Source of the DNA: Paenibacillus taichungensis
GTDB taxonomy: Bacteria > Bacillota > Bacilli > Paenibacillales > Paenibacillaceae
DNA: 64,000 nucleotides
Reading direction: 5' to 3'
Assembly: GCF_013359905.1 (NCBI RefSeq)
Contig: NZ_JABMCC010000115.1
Span: forward strand, 62,001-126,000
Positions 52,196 to 60,471 of this stretch are shown here, piece by piece. The position numbers were made by a program, and so were the translations under genes. A model generated the notes under the pieces. The model worked only from the letters and a program-made list of their open reading frames with translations, was not told where the DNA came from and made no database searches. Every line of letters begins with the position of its first letter. The stretch's first letter is position 1.

Positions 52196-52285
52196 GATTG
52201 AACGCAGAGAAACGACTCTTGAAATTCAGAGTCATGTCTACAATGATTAAATCAATCTATATTTTATAGATATGTTGGGATAATT

Positions 52286-52324
52286 AAGGTGTCTTCCTGT
52301 GGTCGGGAGGACACCTTTTTTTGT
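52286..52324 (+). terminator. Terminator after the aldo/keto reductase gene
   Basis: AAGGTGTCTTCC pairs with GGGAGGACACCTT, followed by TTTTT. Confidence 0.88.
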
Positions 52325-52489
52325 CTTACTTATCTTCTTTATATGTAGAGATAAACCTTTTGGAACTTCGTCTTAATTGACCTGCGTTTATTTTTTTCTT
52401 AAACTATTTTATATCATAGCACCAGGTCCTAGGATTTAGGGTATAATATATGGATGCTATACATTTGAAATATGAAGGAGAGGCTCCAT

Positions 52490-54082
52490 TTGAATTTTCA
52501 ACAGTGGATTTCGCCTGAAACCTATAACCTGACATCCGAGATGGAGAATCACCCGTCGGATCGGGTTGCACTTAGATGGCTAAGCGATCATAAAGAATTG
52601 GAAGAGATCACTTATGGTGAGTTATTGAAGCAGGCAAATCGTCTTGCTGGAGGCTTGCGTGATCTTGGTTTGGAGAAGGGCGACCGGGTGCTGGTCATGG
52701 TACCACGCCGAATTATTGCCTATGTTATATACATTGCCTGTCTGAAACTGGGCATTGCTGTTATTCCTTCTTCCGAAATGCTGCGTGCGAAAGATCTGGA
52801 GTATCGTCTTCGGCATTCCGATGCCCGGGCTGTCATTGTCTGGTCCGAGACGACTGCTGAAGTTGAAAAGATAAATGCAGATCTGCCAGCATTGGCACAC
52901 CGCATCGTTGCATCACCAAATGGTGATAATAGCGTACCTGGAGAAGGCTGGGTCAATGTACACCAGTTAATGCAAGGGCAATCGGATACGATGGCTGCGG
53001 TGGAAACACATCGTGACGATATGGCTATTCTCGCTTATACCTCCGGTACGACTGGCAATCCAAAAGGCGTAGTACATAGTCATGGTTGGGGTTACGCCCA
53101 TTTGCGGATCGCTTCATCGTTATGGCTGGATATTCAGCCTTCGGATACGGTCTGGGCAACGGCAGCACCTGGATGGCAAAAATGGATCTGGAGTCCGTTT
53201 CTGTCTGTACTCGGAAGAGGGGCTACCGGACTGGTCTACAATGGATCATTCCAACCGAAACGTTATCTGGAACTGTTGCAGGAGCATCAGATCAACGTCT
53301 TGTGCTGTACGCCGACGGAATATCGGTTAATGGCCAAAGCAGATGATCTGGGTCACCATGATCTGTCCGCACTGCGCAGCGCCGTGTCTGCTGGTGAGCC
53401 GTTGAATCAGGAAGTAATTGAAATTTTCCAGCGTCACTTTGACCTGACAATTCGGGACGGATATGGACAAACCGAGAGCACGCTGCTGATCGGCAGTTTA
53501 AAAGAGGCTCCCGTACGAATCGGTTCTATGGGGCAGTCCATTACACCAGGTCTTATTGAGATCGTTAATGAAGAGGGACAACCTGTACCTGCTGGTGAAG
53601 TAGGCGATATTGCCGTGCATAAGGACATGCCAGCCTTGTTCCGTGCCTATTACCAGGATGAGGGACGCAAGGAAGCGAATCAGCGTGGGGATTATTTTGT
53701 AACAGGTGACCGCGCACGTAAAGACGAAGAAGGCTACTTCTGGTTTGAAGGTCGCAGTGACGATATCATCATCAGCTCAGGTTACACGATTGGACCGTTT
53801 GAGGTGGAAGAAGCGCTGATGAAACACGCCAGCGTGAAGGAATGTGCGGTCGTAGCAAGTCCTGATGAGATCCGTGGTAACGTAGTGAAAGCATTTGTAG
53901 TGCTGAGAGACGAGTCCCTCGCATCACCGGAACTTGCGCGTGAACTGCAAAAGCATGTGAAGGAATGGACAGCACCCTACAAATATCCACGCAAAATCGA
54001 GTTTGTAGCCGATCTGCCAAAAACAAACTCAGGTAAAATCCGCCGGATCGAGCTGCGTGAGCAAGAAAAACGCAAGGCTTAA
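52490..54082 (+). CDS. Acyl-CoA synthetase (AMP-forming)
   Basis: The 530-aa protein has the adenylate-forming motifs ILAYTSGTTGNPKGVVHSHG (P-loop), DGYGQTES, VTGDRARKDEEGYFWFEGRSDD and the C-terminal catalytic lysine region PKTNSGKIRR. The middle WGYAHLRIAS and SPFLSVLGRGATG segments resemble the acetyl/medium-chain acyl-CoA synthetase (AcsA/MbcS-like) group. TTG 52490 with AAGGAGAGG 7-9 nt upstream is preferred to the in-frame ATG 52472, which overlaps that site. TATAAT at 52442-52447 may be the -10. The aminopeptidase gene follows without an obvious terminator. Confidence 0.88.
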   Translation: MNFQQWISPETYNLTSEMENHPSDRVALRWLSDHKELEEITYGELLKQANRLAGGLRDLGLEKGDRVLVMVPRRIIAYVIYIACLKLGIAVIPSSEMLRAKDLEYRLRHSDARAVIVWSETTAEVEKINADLPALAHRIVASPNGDNSVPGEGWVNVHQLMQGQSDTMAAVETHRDDMAILAYTSGTTGNPKGVVHSHGWGYAHLRIASSLWLDIQPSDTVWATAAPGWQKWIWSPFLSVLGRGATGLVYNGSFQPKRYLELLQEHQINVLCCTPTEYRLMAKADDLGHHDLSALRSAVSAGEPLNQEVIEIFQRHFDLTIRDGYGQTESTLLIGSLKEAPVRIGSMGQSITPGLIEIVNEEGQPVPAGEVGDIAVHKDMPALFRAYYQDEGRKEANQRGDYFVTGDRARKDEEGYFWFEGRSDDIIISSGYTIGPFEVEEALMKHASVKECAVVASPDEIRGNVVKAFVVLRDESLASPELARELQKHVKEWTAPYKYPRKIEFVADLPKTNSGKIRRIELREQEKRKA

Positions 54083-54193
54083 ATGAAAAACAGTGCTCGA
54101 AAGAACGATCCTTCACTGTAACGGCCACTGGGCAGATCTCAAATCATTGTGCAGCAATACTCGTTTAAATATGAAATAGGAGTGAACACAACC

Positions 54194-55438
54194 ATGAGTA
54201 ATTTTGAACAAACCTTCGAAAAATCGTTGGAACAATACGCAGAGCTGGTTGTCAAAATCGGCGTAAATATTCAGAAAGGCCAGGATCTGCTCGTAACGGC
54301 ACCCATCGAAACATTGGAATTCACCCGTCTGATCGTGCAAAAAGCGTATGCGGCTGGCGCCAAGTATGTACAGGTTGATTTTGATGATGACGATATTACA
54401 CGCAGTCGTTTTGAACATGGCTCTGATGACAGCTTCGATTATTACCCGGCCTGGAAGGCGGAAATGATGGAGAAGTTTGCAGAAACAGGCGGCGCTACGC
54501 TCACGATCAAAGTACCTGACCCTGAATTGTACAAAGGCATCAATTCCGACAACGTGTCGCGTGCAACCAAAGCGGCGGCTCATGCACGTCGCGGATATTC
54601 GAAATATACGCGTAACCACGAAATTAGCTGGTGTCTGATCAAAGCGCCAACCAAGGCGTGGGCGAACAAAGTGTTTGCCGACATTCCAGAGGAAGATCGC
54701 ATTAACGTGATGTGGGAAACCATCTTCAAAATGAACCGTGTCGATGGCGGAGACGCTATTCAGAACTGGAAAAAACATCTGGACACCCTGAATGCCATGA
54801 GTGATTTGCTGAACAAGAAAAATTATAAAAGCCTGCACTACCGCGCACCCGGAACGGATTTGAAAATCGAACTGGTGAACAACCACATCTGGGGTGGCGG
54901 CGGTAGCGAAAACAAGCAAGGTGTGTATACCGTTGCGAACATGCCGACAGAAGAAGTATTTACCATGCCGAAGCGCAGTGGAGTCAACGGATTTGTCAGC
55001 AGCACGATGCCGCTGAACCTGAATGGACAACTTGTAGACCAGATGAGAATTACGTTTAAGGATGGGCAGGTCGTTGCGTTTACTGCAGCATCGGGTGAAG
55101 AGCATCTGAAAAACCTGTTTGCCACCGATGAAGGTGCACGTTATCTTGGTGAAGTGGCCTTGGTGCCACATGATTCCCCAATTTCCAACTTGAATCGTAT
55201 TTTCTATAATACCGGTATTGATGAGAATGCATCTTGCCATCTGGCTGTCGGCAGTGCATACCCGTTCAACATGAAAGATGGTACAACGATGTCTAATGAG
55301 GAATTGCTGAAACATGAATGTAACGTGAGTCTGACCCATGTGGACTTTATGATCGGCTCCGCAGAGCTCGACATTGATGGTGAGTTGCAGGATGGTACGG
55401 TGGAACCTGTATTCCGCAAAGGGAACTGGGCATTTTAA
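54194..55438 (+). CDS. M29 family aminopeptidase (AmpS/thermophilic aminopeptidase type)
   Basis: The 414-aa protein has the M29 layout: an N-terminal domain (YAELVVKIGVNIQKGQDLLV, APIETLEFTRLIVQKAYAAGAKYVQVDFDDD) and a C-terminal metal domain. The metal domain includes MPTEEVFTMPKRSGVNGFV (first Glu pair), GEVALVPHDSPISNLNRIFYNTGIDENASCHLAVGSAY (Glu, His, Tyr) and LTHVDFMIGSAELDIDG (His, Asp). Dimetal exopeptidase with broad specificity in the cytoplasm. Start ATG 54194; AGGAG is 12 nt upstream. A long minus-strand ORF opposite it is a shadow. Confidence 0.92.
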   Translation: MSNFEQTFEKSLEQYAELVVKIGVNIQKGQDLLVTAPIETLEFTRLIVQKAYAAGAKYVQVDFDDDDITRSRFEHGSDDSFDYYPAWKAEMMEKFAETGGATLTIKVPDPELYKGINSDNVSRATKAAAHARRGYSKYTRNHEISWCLIKAPTKAWANKVFADIPEEDRINVMWETIFKMNRVDGGDAIQNWKKHLDTLNAMSDLLNKKNYKSLHYRAPGTDLKIELVNNHIWGGGGSENKQGVYTVANMPTEEVFTMPKRSGVNGFVSSTMPLNLNGQLVDQMRITFKDGQVVAFTAASGEEHLKNLFATDEGARYLGEVALVPHDSPISNLNRIFYNTGIDENASCHLAVGSAYPFNMKDGTTMSNEELLKHECNVSLTHVDFMIGSAELDIDGELQDGTVEPVFRKGNWAF

Positions 55439-55469
55439 TTGGTGAAAACAAGGCAATAAGTTAGAAACA

Positions 55470-55507
55470 AAGGCGACTTCAACATTGAAGTCGCCTTCGT
55501 TCTTTTT
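55470..55507 (+). terminator. Terminator after the aminopeptidase gene
   Basis: AAGGCGACTTCAA pairs with TTGAAGTCGCCTT with only a few loop bases, followed by CGTTCTTTTT. Confidence 0.88.
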
Positions 55508-55532
55508 GGCATCCTCAACAACTATGAATGAT

Positions 55533-55997
55533 TTATAGCGGCTTAACGGGTACACATATTTCGCAAAAATCCAGAAGAAGCAGATCACCGGCATACCTTT
55601 CCAAGATGGGTTTGTTGTCCATGGTACAACCATTGCTCTGCAAATACGGGAAAATCTCGGTCCAGGCTTGCTGCACATCTTCTGCTGTGTGTTTGACTTT
55701 GCAAACCAGATATTGCCCGCCAGGAAGTTCAGCTTCTTCAAGTTGGGGAGTCGACTCATCCAGGCAGTAATCCTCTGATATGACAATACATGCATCATAC
55801 CTGCATTGAGAGGGGAGGGTGGTTTCCGGGTTATCCTGCGGAATGCCGAACAAGATGGTCGAGCTTGTAAGCAGGCCTTGGGATCTTGCCCAGTTCTTTA
55901 ATGTTTCCATCGCGTGACTGTTAGCAGGACCATACGGACCGATTTGTCGTACATAAGCAATTCGGGATGTTGTCAGGTTTTCGATGTGGAATTCCAT
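55533..55997 (-). CDS. GyrI-like / SbmC small-molecule-binding domain protein
   Basis: The 154-aa stand-alone GyrI-like domain (SIAYVR-type opening SRIAYVRQIGPYG, central GIPQDNP, RYDACIVISEDY, then LPGGQYLVCKVKHTAEDVQQAWTEIF) matches the effector-binding half of AraC/Rob-type regulators and the DNA-gyrase inhibitor SbmC. Single-domain members bind toxic small molecules or hydrolyse cyclopropanoids. AAAGGA lies 10 nt before the ATG. Divergent from the leucine-rich repeat gene. Confidence 0.88.
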   Translation of the reverse strand: MEFHIENLTTSRIAYVRQIGPYGPANSHAMETLKNWARSQGLLTSSTILFGIPQDNPETTLPSQCRYDACIVISEDYCLDESTPQLEEAELPGGQYLVCKVKHTAEDVQQAWTEIFPYLQSNGCTMDNKPILERYAGDLLLLDFCEICVPVKPL

Positions 55998-56233
55998 TGG
56001 AGTTCATTCCTTTCGTTACGATTATGGGTTACATCTCGAATGCTATCATGGTATAAAAAAATATTCATATGTATTTTTGGGAAAGAGAGATCGTGGGACT
56101 TTAAGTCTATTTTCAGTGGTAATGGGTTAGTAGGACTTGTGGTATTCTTGTATCCACATCAGCAAACACTTAGAATTGAAGTAATAATCATGACATTTGG
56201 AACGTAGCAGAAGTTAGGGGGAGAAGAATTGTA

Positions 56234-57394
56234 ATGGATATCACCCGAGATTTTACGGACGAACTTTTTAAGCAATGGGTGCTGGTGCATTTCTGCGATA
56301 ATCGAGGAACCATTCAGTCAAGCGATATCAATAACGTAACTTCACTGTCACTCGCGAATCAAAATTTTTCCAGTCTGGCGGGTTTAGAACACTTCAGTAT
56401 GCTGGAAGAGCTGGATTGCTCGTATAATCAATTAACTGTGCTGGAAATAAGCCGTAATCCAAACCTGAAAACGCTGATTTGCAAAGAGAATCTACTTCTG
56501 TCACTAGATTTGAGTGAAAATTCGAAGCTGGAGATTCTGAATTGCAGCTTTAACCGACTTCGAGCTTTGGATGTAAGTAACAACCCCAAGCTTGTGAAGC
56601 TGGAGTGCCATTGGAATATGCTGTCGAGATTGAACCTGGATCATAATCCTTCTTTGAAGGAACTTAGCTGTAGCTATAACGCATTTTTTTCGCTCGAACT
56701 GCATCACAATAAGCTGCTGGAACGGCTCGAGTGCTCCAACAATTACATATCACATCTGGATGTCTCAAGCTGCATGAACTTGCTGGAAATCCGGTGCAAT
56801 CATAATCATCTAACCGAACTGGATACGTGTAACAATCCGAAATTGGAAAGTGTACGATGTTTTAATAACCACATCTCGAAGTTGGATCTCAGTCAGAACG
56901 AGCGGCTTCAAGAGCTTTATTGTTCAGAAAATAAACTAACCGAACTTGATTCTGAACTCCAGTCCGGATTGGTTAGAATCCAGTTTGGGAACAATCTGAT
57001 TTTTGAACCGGACATTAGCATTTCGGGGGTAGGAATCTTTCGATATGATGTTTCGATGTCATGCTATACAGCTACCTTGACGTACAAGGGACAAAATCTG
57101 GTCGTTACTACCGATGCTTCAACGAAAGCAGCTATGGACCAGTTGTCTCCAGTGATCGAGGAGGCCTGGAAACAGTTCGACGAATTATGTGAACAAACGC
57201 TTCAGGTTATAGGGAAGGCCCATCCGGACGAGGATGTAAATGGATTGATACTGGCTGACGTAGTATTTGAGGAAGGTGGCTACTTCAGAATAGGTTATGA
57301 TGCGGGTGATACACCTGCTGGAAGGCTCTATCTGTATGCTTCGTTTAACGAAAAAATGGATATTTCTGATGCGCTTATCTATGAAACGTATTAA
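56234..57394 (+). CDS. Leucine-rich-repeat protein with unassigned C-terminal domain
   Basis: The 386-aa cytoplasmic protein has no signal peptide. Residues ~55-245 form about nine repeats with a 21-residue period, consensus L-x-x-L-x-C-x-x-N-x-L-x-x-L-D-x-S-x-N-P-x-L, with Cys at nearly every repeat (LEELDCSYNQL, LKTLICKENLL, LEILNCSFNRL). The last 110 residues (GVGIFRYDVSMSCYTATLTYKGQNLVV, FEEGGYFRIGYDAGDTPAGRLYLYASF) are a separate alpha/beta domain that I cannot place; it is reminiscent of small immunity/DUF2004-type domains. The ribosome site (GGGGG) is about 14 nt upstream, far. Function unknown. Confidence 0.75.
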   Translation: MDITRDFTDELFKQWVLVHFCDNRGTIQSSDINNVTSLSLANQNFSSLAGLEHFSMLEELDCSYNQLTVLEISRNPNLKTLICKENLLLSLDLSENSKLEILNCSFNRLRALDVSNNPKLVKLECHWNMLSRLNLDHNPSLKELSCSYNAFFSLELHHNKLLERLECSNNYISHLDVSSCMNLLEIRCNHNHLTELDTCNNPKLESVRCFNNHISKLDLSQNERLQELYCSENKLTELDSELQSGLVRIQFGNNLIFEPDISISGVGIFRYDVSMSCYTATLTYKGQNLVVTTDASTKAAMDQLSPVIEEAWKQFDELCEQTLQVIGKAHPDEDVNGLILADVVFEEGGYFRIGYDAGDTPAGRLYLYASFNEKMDISDALIYETY

Positions 57395-57417
57395 AGCCAC
57401 GAGAACGTGGCTTTTTT
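57393..57417 (+). terminator. Terminator after the leucine-rich-repeat gene
   Basis: AAAGCCACG-AGAA-CGTGGCTTT, then TTT; it overlaps the stop codon of the gene. Confidence 0.88.
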
Positions 57418-57432
57418 GTTTATAACTTTTAG

Positions 57433-58065
57433 TTATTCGGCATGCATTTTGTTGAAGCTGACATATTCGTTAATCGGTTTGCGGTATCCGCGCGGACGTT
57501 GTTTGGCTTCCGACTTTTTGCCGATTGTAATTAGCATGGCAGGTACATAATGGTCGGGAATATCCAGACTGCGTTGCAACTCTTCCGCGTCGAAGCCAAT
57601 CATGGGGCAGGTGTCCCAACCACGATCCTGAGCGATAAGCATCAATTGCATCGCTGACAGGCTAGCATTACGAATTGCATCTTCTCTCTGGAAGAACCTT
57701 CCCCGCGTTTCGTAAAATTCGATGACACTCTGTGATTCTTGCTCGTATTGAAACGGAGTCATCGCACCAAGGTTCAGCAGGCCCTCATTGATTGTGCGAA
57801 TGTGATGGTGTGCGTTGACATCGCCGAGGACAACAATGACCGCAGAGGCCGTTTTTACTTTATATTGCTGGGAAGCTTCATAGACTTTTTCTTTCTGAAC
57901 TGGGTCCGTCAGCACAAGATAGTGCGTATGCTGGAGGTTAAAGGCGGAAGGTGCGAATTTGTTCAAAGCAAACATCTCTTGCAATTCTGACTCTGGAATC
58001 TCAATTCCTTCTTCAAAAATAACGGCCGATCTACGGTTTTTGACCAGATTCTCCAATTCACTCAT
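57433..58065 (-). CDS. Nitroreductase family flavoprotein
   Basis: The 210-aa FMN enzyme has the nitroreductase opening (KNRRSAVIFEEG), FMN-phosphate residues in APSAFNLQHTHYLVL, and the NASLSAMQLMLIAQDRGWDTCPMIGFD segment typical of the NfsB/YodC-like group. It ends with ITIGKKSEAKQRPRGYRKPINEYV. It reduces nitro compounds, quinones or similar electrophiles with NAD(P)H. GAGGGAA lies 9 nt before the ATG. An operator-like TTAC-N5-GTAA dyad is just upstream. Confidence 0.9.
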   Translation of the reverse strand: MSELENLVKNRRSAVIFEEGIEIPESELQEMFALNKFAPSAFNLQHTHYLVLTDPVQKEKVYEASQQYKVKTASAVIVVLGDVNAHHHIRTINEGLLNLGAMTPFQYEQESQSVIEFYETRGRFFQREDAIRNASLSAMQLMLIAQDRGWDTCPMIGFDAEELQRSLDIPDHYVPAMLITIGKKSEAKQRPRGYRKPINEYVSFNKMHAE

Positions 58066-58117
58066 GGTAGTTTCCCTCGCTTATGTATGGTTTATAAACT
58101 GACTATAACACACTAAG

Positions 58118-58130
58118 TTACTTTATGTAA
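58118..58130 (-). promoter_or_regulatory. YodB-like dyad upstream of the nitroreductase gene
   Basis: TTACTTTATGTAA (within AAGTTACTTTATGTAAGTA) is an inverted repeat of TTAC/GTAA arms. From memory it resembles the redox-sensing YodB/HxlR sites before B. subtilis nitroreductase and azoreductase genes. It is about 55 nt before the start codon. Confidence 0.35.
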
Positions 58131-58195
58131 GTATTATTTTTGAATAAGACAAGATCTGCCTGCCATACGATAAAATAAAACAGAAGAGGTGATTC

Positions 58196-58471
58196 ATGAA
58201 AACATTCATCACTAGGTACAGAGCTGGAAAGTCGCGAAATGAATTTCAGGTATACGTCATCGAATCTTCCACACTGAAACGTTTTTTGGTGGTGGAGATG
58301 GTACTGGGAACCATCGCGTATAATGTTGCACTTTTTTGGTTTCATAATGCACTTCTTGCTGGCGTTGGTTCCTGGGCTGGGACGGAGAGTGTGAAGAGGC
58401 TGCCAGTCGTTTTCAGAAAAATAGCAGGTCGGCAGGAAGGTTCAGGGAGCATGAGCATGTTCTTTACTTAA
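58196..58471 (+). CDS. Hypothetical small protein with a hydrophobic centre (91 aa)
   Basis: ATG 58196 follows AGAGGTG by 6 nt. The product has a hydrophobic segment LVVEMVLGTIAYNVALFWFHNALL (about residues 31-53) and a basic tail. No family recognised. It could be a real small membrane protein, but the evidence is a ribosome site and composition only. Confidence 0.45.
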   Translation: MKTFITRYRAGKSRNEFQVYVIESSTLKRFLVVEMVLGTIAYNVALFWFHNALLAGVGSWAGTESVKRLPVVFRKIAGRQEGSGSMSMFFT

Positions 58472-58517
58472 GGAATAGACGGCTTATGGTTCCTTGGCTC
58501 TCTTTTTCAATTGCAAG

Positions 58518-58608
58518 GGACACCGGACACGTTATTTCCTAAAATGCTCCAAAACGCTACATATGGCCTAAACCCCGTTATAACGTGTCTGGGGTTCCTT
58601 AGCATTTT
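58518..58608. repeat. Interlocking inverted repeats in a noncoding gap (possible pseudoknot or degenerate element)
   Basis: Arm A (GGACACCGGACACGTTAT, 58518-58535) pairs imperfectly with ATAACGTGTCTGGGGTTCC (58580-58598). Arm B AAAATGCT (58540-58547) pairs perfectly with AGCATTTT (58601-58608). The order A1-B1-A2-B2 is that of an H-type pseudoknot or of two nested/overlapping repeats. No coding potential is seen in 58472-58723. Confidence 0.45.
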
Positions 58609-58723
58609 GCAGGCGCTTCTTCAACCTCTCCTACACGTCTCATCTTTTTTACACTCTATGTCTTCTGCTCCAACCCCGAACGAGGAGAGAGGAACGCCAT
58701 TTTTATATAAGTCTGGCGGCTAA

Positions 58724-59347
58724 TCATCTCACCATTGTACCTCGCAAAAAAATTTCGACAATCTCCTTACCTAAATTTAAAGTGGAATCATATTCTCTTA
58801 ATGTATCTACCTTATTGCCGATGACCATCATTGTTGAGAAAGTTTGCGCGAGAAGCATGGAATTGTTGCTTCGAAGAAGGTTATTATCCATCGCATCTTT
58901 AAAATAATCAGCCAGCTCTACGTAAATTTTATTTTCCGCTGCTCTGATTTCCTCGATCTGTTTCTCACTCAAATATCTCTCCGCATCTTTGAGCAGAGTC
59001 TCAATCTCCGCATGAGGATTAGCTAACCTTGCTTCTGCCACATGTAGCAGTCCTGTTTCCAGATTGTCTGCTTCTCTTAATAATCGTGACGTAGCTTGGT
59101 GCACATGTTTAAACATGGTCGTAACCGCGATCTTAAAAAGTTCCGGTTTACTGGTGAAGTGATAATAAATGGATGGTTTAGACACATTGCAAGCTTTAGC
59201 GATTTGTTGGAGTGAAACAGGTTCGTACCCATGCTCCATAAAGAGTTTGGCGGCCGTTTGAAGAATTATTTCTTGTACGGGTAAATCATCTTCTGCTTGT
59301 TTAGGTCTTCCTGGTGAGCGTTGTGAATCTGTATTCATTTTCATCAT
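58724..59347 (-). CDS. TetR/AcrR family regulator
   Basis: The 207-aa protein has a TetR DNA-binding domain at residues ~22-70 (IILQTAAKLFMEHGYEPVSLQQIAKACNVS, PSIYYHFTSKPELFKIAV) and a helical C-terminus. GGAGG lies 2-11 nt before three in-frame ATGs (59347, 59344, 59338), so the exact start is uncertain by three codons. Divergent from the alpha/beta hydrolase; a TTACCGGTAA dyad lies between them. Confidence 0.9.
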   Translation of the reverse strand: MMKMNTDSQRSPGRPKQAEDDLPVQEIILQTAAKLFMEHGYEPVSLQQIAKACNVSKPSIYYHFTSKPELFKIAVTTMFKHVHQATSRLLREADNLETGLLHVAEARLANPHAEIETLLKDAERYLSEKQIEEIRAAENKIYVELADYFKDAMDNNLLRSNNSMLLAQTFSTMMVIGNKVDTLREYDSTLNLGKEIVEIFLRGTMVR

Positions 59348-59408
59348 TACCTCCGTGAATATTTTATGACAACTTATCCATTGAATAAGATTAGACTTGT
59401 AATTTTAC

Positions 59409-59418
59409 TTACCGGTAA
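59409..59418. promoter_or_regulatory. TetR-type operator between tetR and hydrolase gene
   Basis: TTACCGGTAA is a perfect dyad, with flanks (ACTTACCGGTAAAT) extending partial symmetry, in the 146-bp divergent gap. It is well placed for the TetR protein to control both genes. Confidence 0.5.
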
Positions 59419-59493
59419 ATATAATTTACTAGAACTGAAGCAGCAAATCAATGATAACCTAATCCAAAATAATGATTGAAAGAGGTTTTAACT

Positions 59494-60264
59494 TTGGCAA
59501 AAACAGAGAAAAAAAACAAATGGACTAAAATATTGATATGGGGAGTTTCCCTCATCATAATTGTAATCATTGGCTTATTGGTATACCTCAATTCGATAAC
59601 CTACAGTCCTTCCAATCAAGCGGAACTCGCTTTTCAGAACGATAATCAGGTCAAAGTAACAGAGGTCAAAGACGGTTATAAATTTGAGCCACAAACCGGG
59701 AAAGTAATCGAACCGAATATTATTTTTTATCCTGGAGGTTTAGTAGAACCGGAAAGCTACTCACCATTTGCTAGAGAACTGGCTCAACGGGGGCATCGCG
59801 TATATATTGCGGAAATGCCACTGAATCTAGCCATTTTCGGTCAAAATAAAGCGGACTCCTTTCTTGAAGAACACCCAGACGAATCATTTGTTATTGGGGG
59901 ACACTCTTTAGGAGGTTCATTCGCAGCGAGATATGCTTCAGAACACAGTGAGAAGCTTGAGGGTGTATTTTTCTTGGCATCTTATGCGGATGAGGGCGGA
60001 TCAATAAAAGACACTGATTTATCTGTTTTGCAAATTACAGGTACAGCAGATGGAGTTCTCAATAAAGAAGCTTGGGAAAGTGCCAAAACCAATCTACCTG
60101 CTGACACTTTGTATGTCAGTGTAGAAGGAGGAAATCATGGGCAATTTGGCTCTTATGGGAAGCAAAAAGGGGACAATGATCCAGCGATTGAGGAAGAGCA
60201 GCAATTAAAACAGGTTGTTGATGCTGTAGAGGAATGGAGCACAGAACTGAATAGTAAACCTTAG
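59494..60264 (+). CDS. Membrane-anchored alpha/beta hydrolase
   Basis: The 256-aa protein has an N-terminal signal-anchor (KTEKKNKWTKILIWGVSLIIIVIIGLLVYL). The alpha/beta hydrolase fold follows, with oxyanion-side FYPGGLVEPESYSPFARELAQRGH, nucleophile elbow GGHSLGGS (Ser138), an Asp in TADGVLN and His in GGNHGQFG near the C-terminus. Substrate unknown; the family contains esterases and lipases. TTG 59494 with AAAGAGG 8 nt upstream. Probably under control of the divergent TetR. Confidence 0.85.
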   Translation: MAKTEKKNKWTKILIWGVSLIIIVIIGLLVYLNSITYSPSNQAELAFQNDNQVKVTEVKDGYKFEPQTGKVIEPNIIFYPGGLVEPESYSPFARELAQRGHRVYIAEMPLNLAIFGQNKADSFLEEHPDESFVIGGHSLGGSFAARYASEHSEKLEGVFFLASYADEGGSIKDTDLSVLQITGTADGVLNKEAWESAKTNLPADTLYVSVEGGNHGQFGSYGKQKGDNDPAIEEEQQLKQVVDAVEEWSTELNSKP

Positions 60265-60361
60265 TCTGCTATGAATCTAACTTTACCTTTACATCAATGT
60301 GGTTGAACTGATCCATATCTATTCGATTTGGAGAACGATTAAAATGTGGTAGATATACAAC

Positions 60362-60397
60362 AACAGGACGGGGCCCAAAATCGGGCCCCGTCCTGTT
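60362..60397. terminator. Long perfect hairpin between convergent genes
   Basis: AACAGGACGGGGCCC pairs perfectly with GGGCCCCGTCCTGTT (15 bp) around a 6-nt loop. The trailing T tract is weak on both strands (AGTTATC; TTGTATATC), so it may act as a strong bidirectional stop by stem stability alone. Confidence 0.75.
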
Positions 60398-60471
60398 AGT
60401 TATCTGTCATTTACATACGATAGTTATATGAGAGTGGAATGAATACCTTTTGTCATCAGATTTCTACTGGT

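Noticed and set aside
54113-55798. 561-codon open frame on the minus strand
   Set aside because: It lies opposite the M29 aminopeptidase with its full set of metal-ligand motifs and the GyrI-like gene; no ribosome site or recognisable protein. It is a shadow frame.
58511-58723. 70-codon plus-strand frame
   Set aside because: It has no ribosome site, reads through the inverted-repeat region, and the product looks like random translation.
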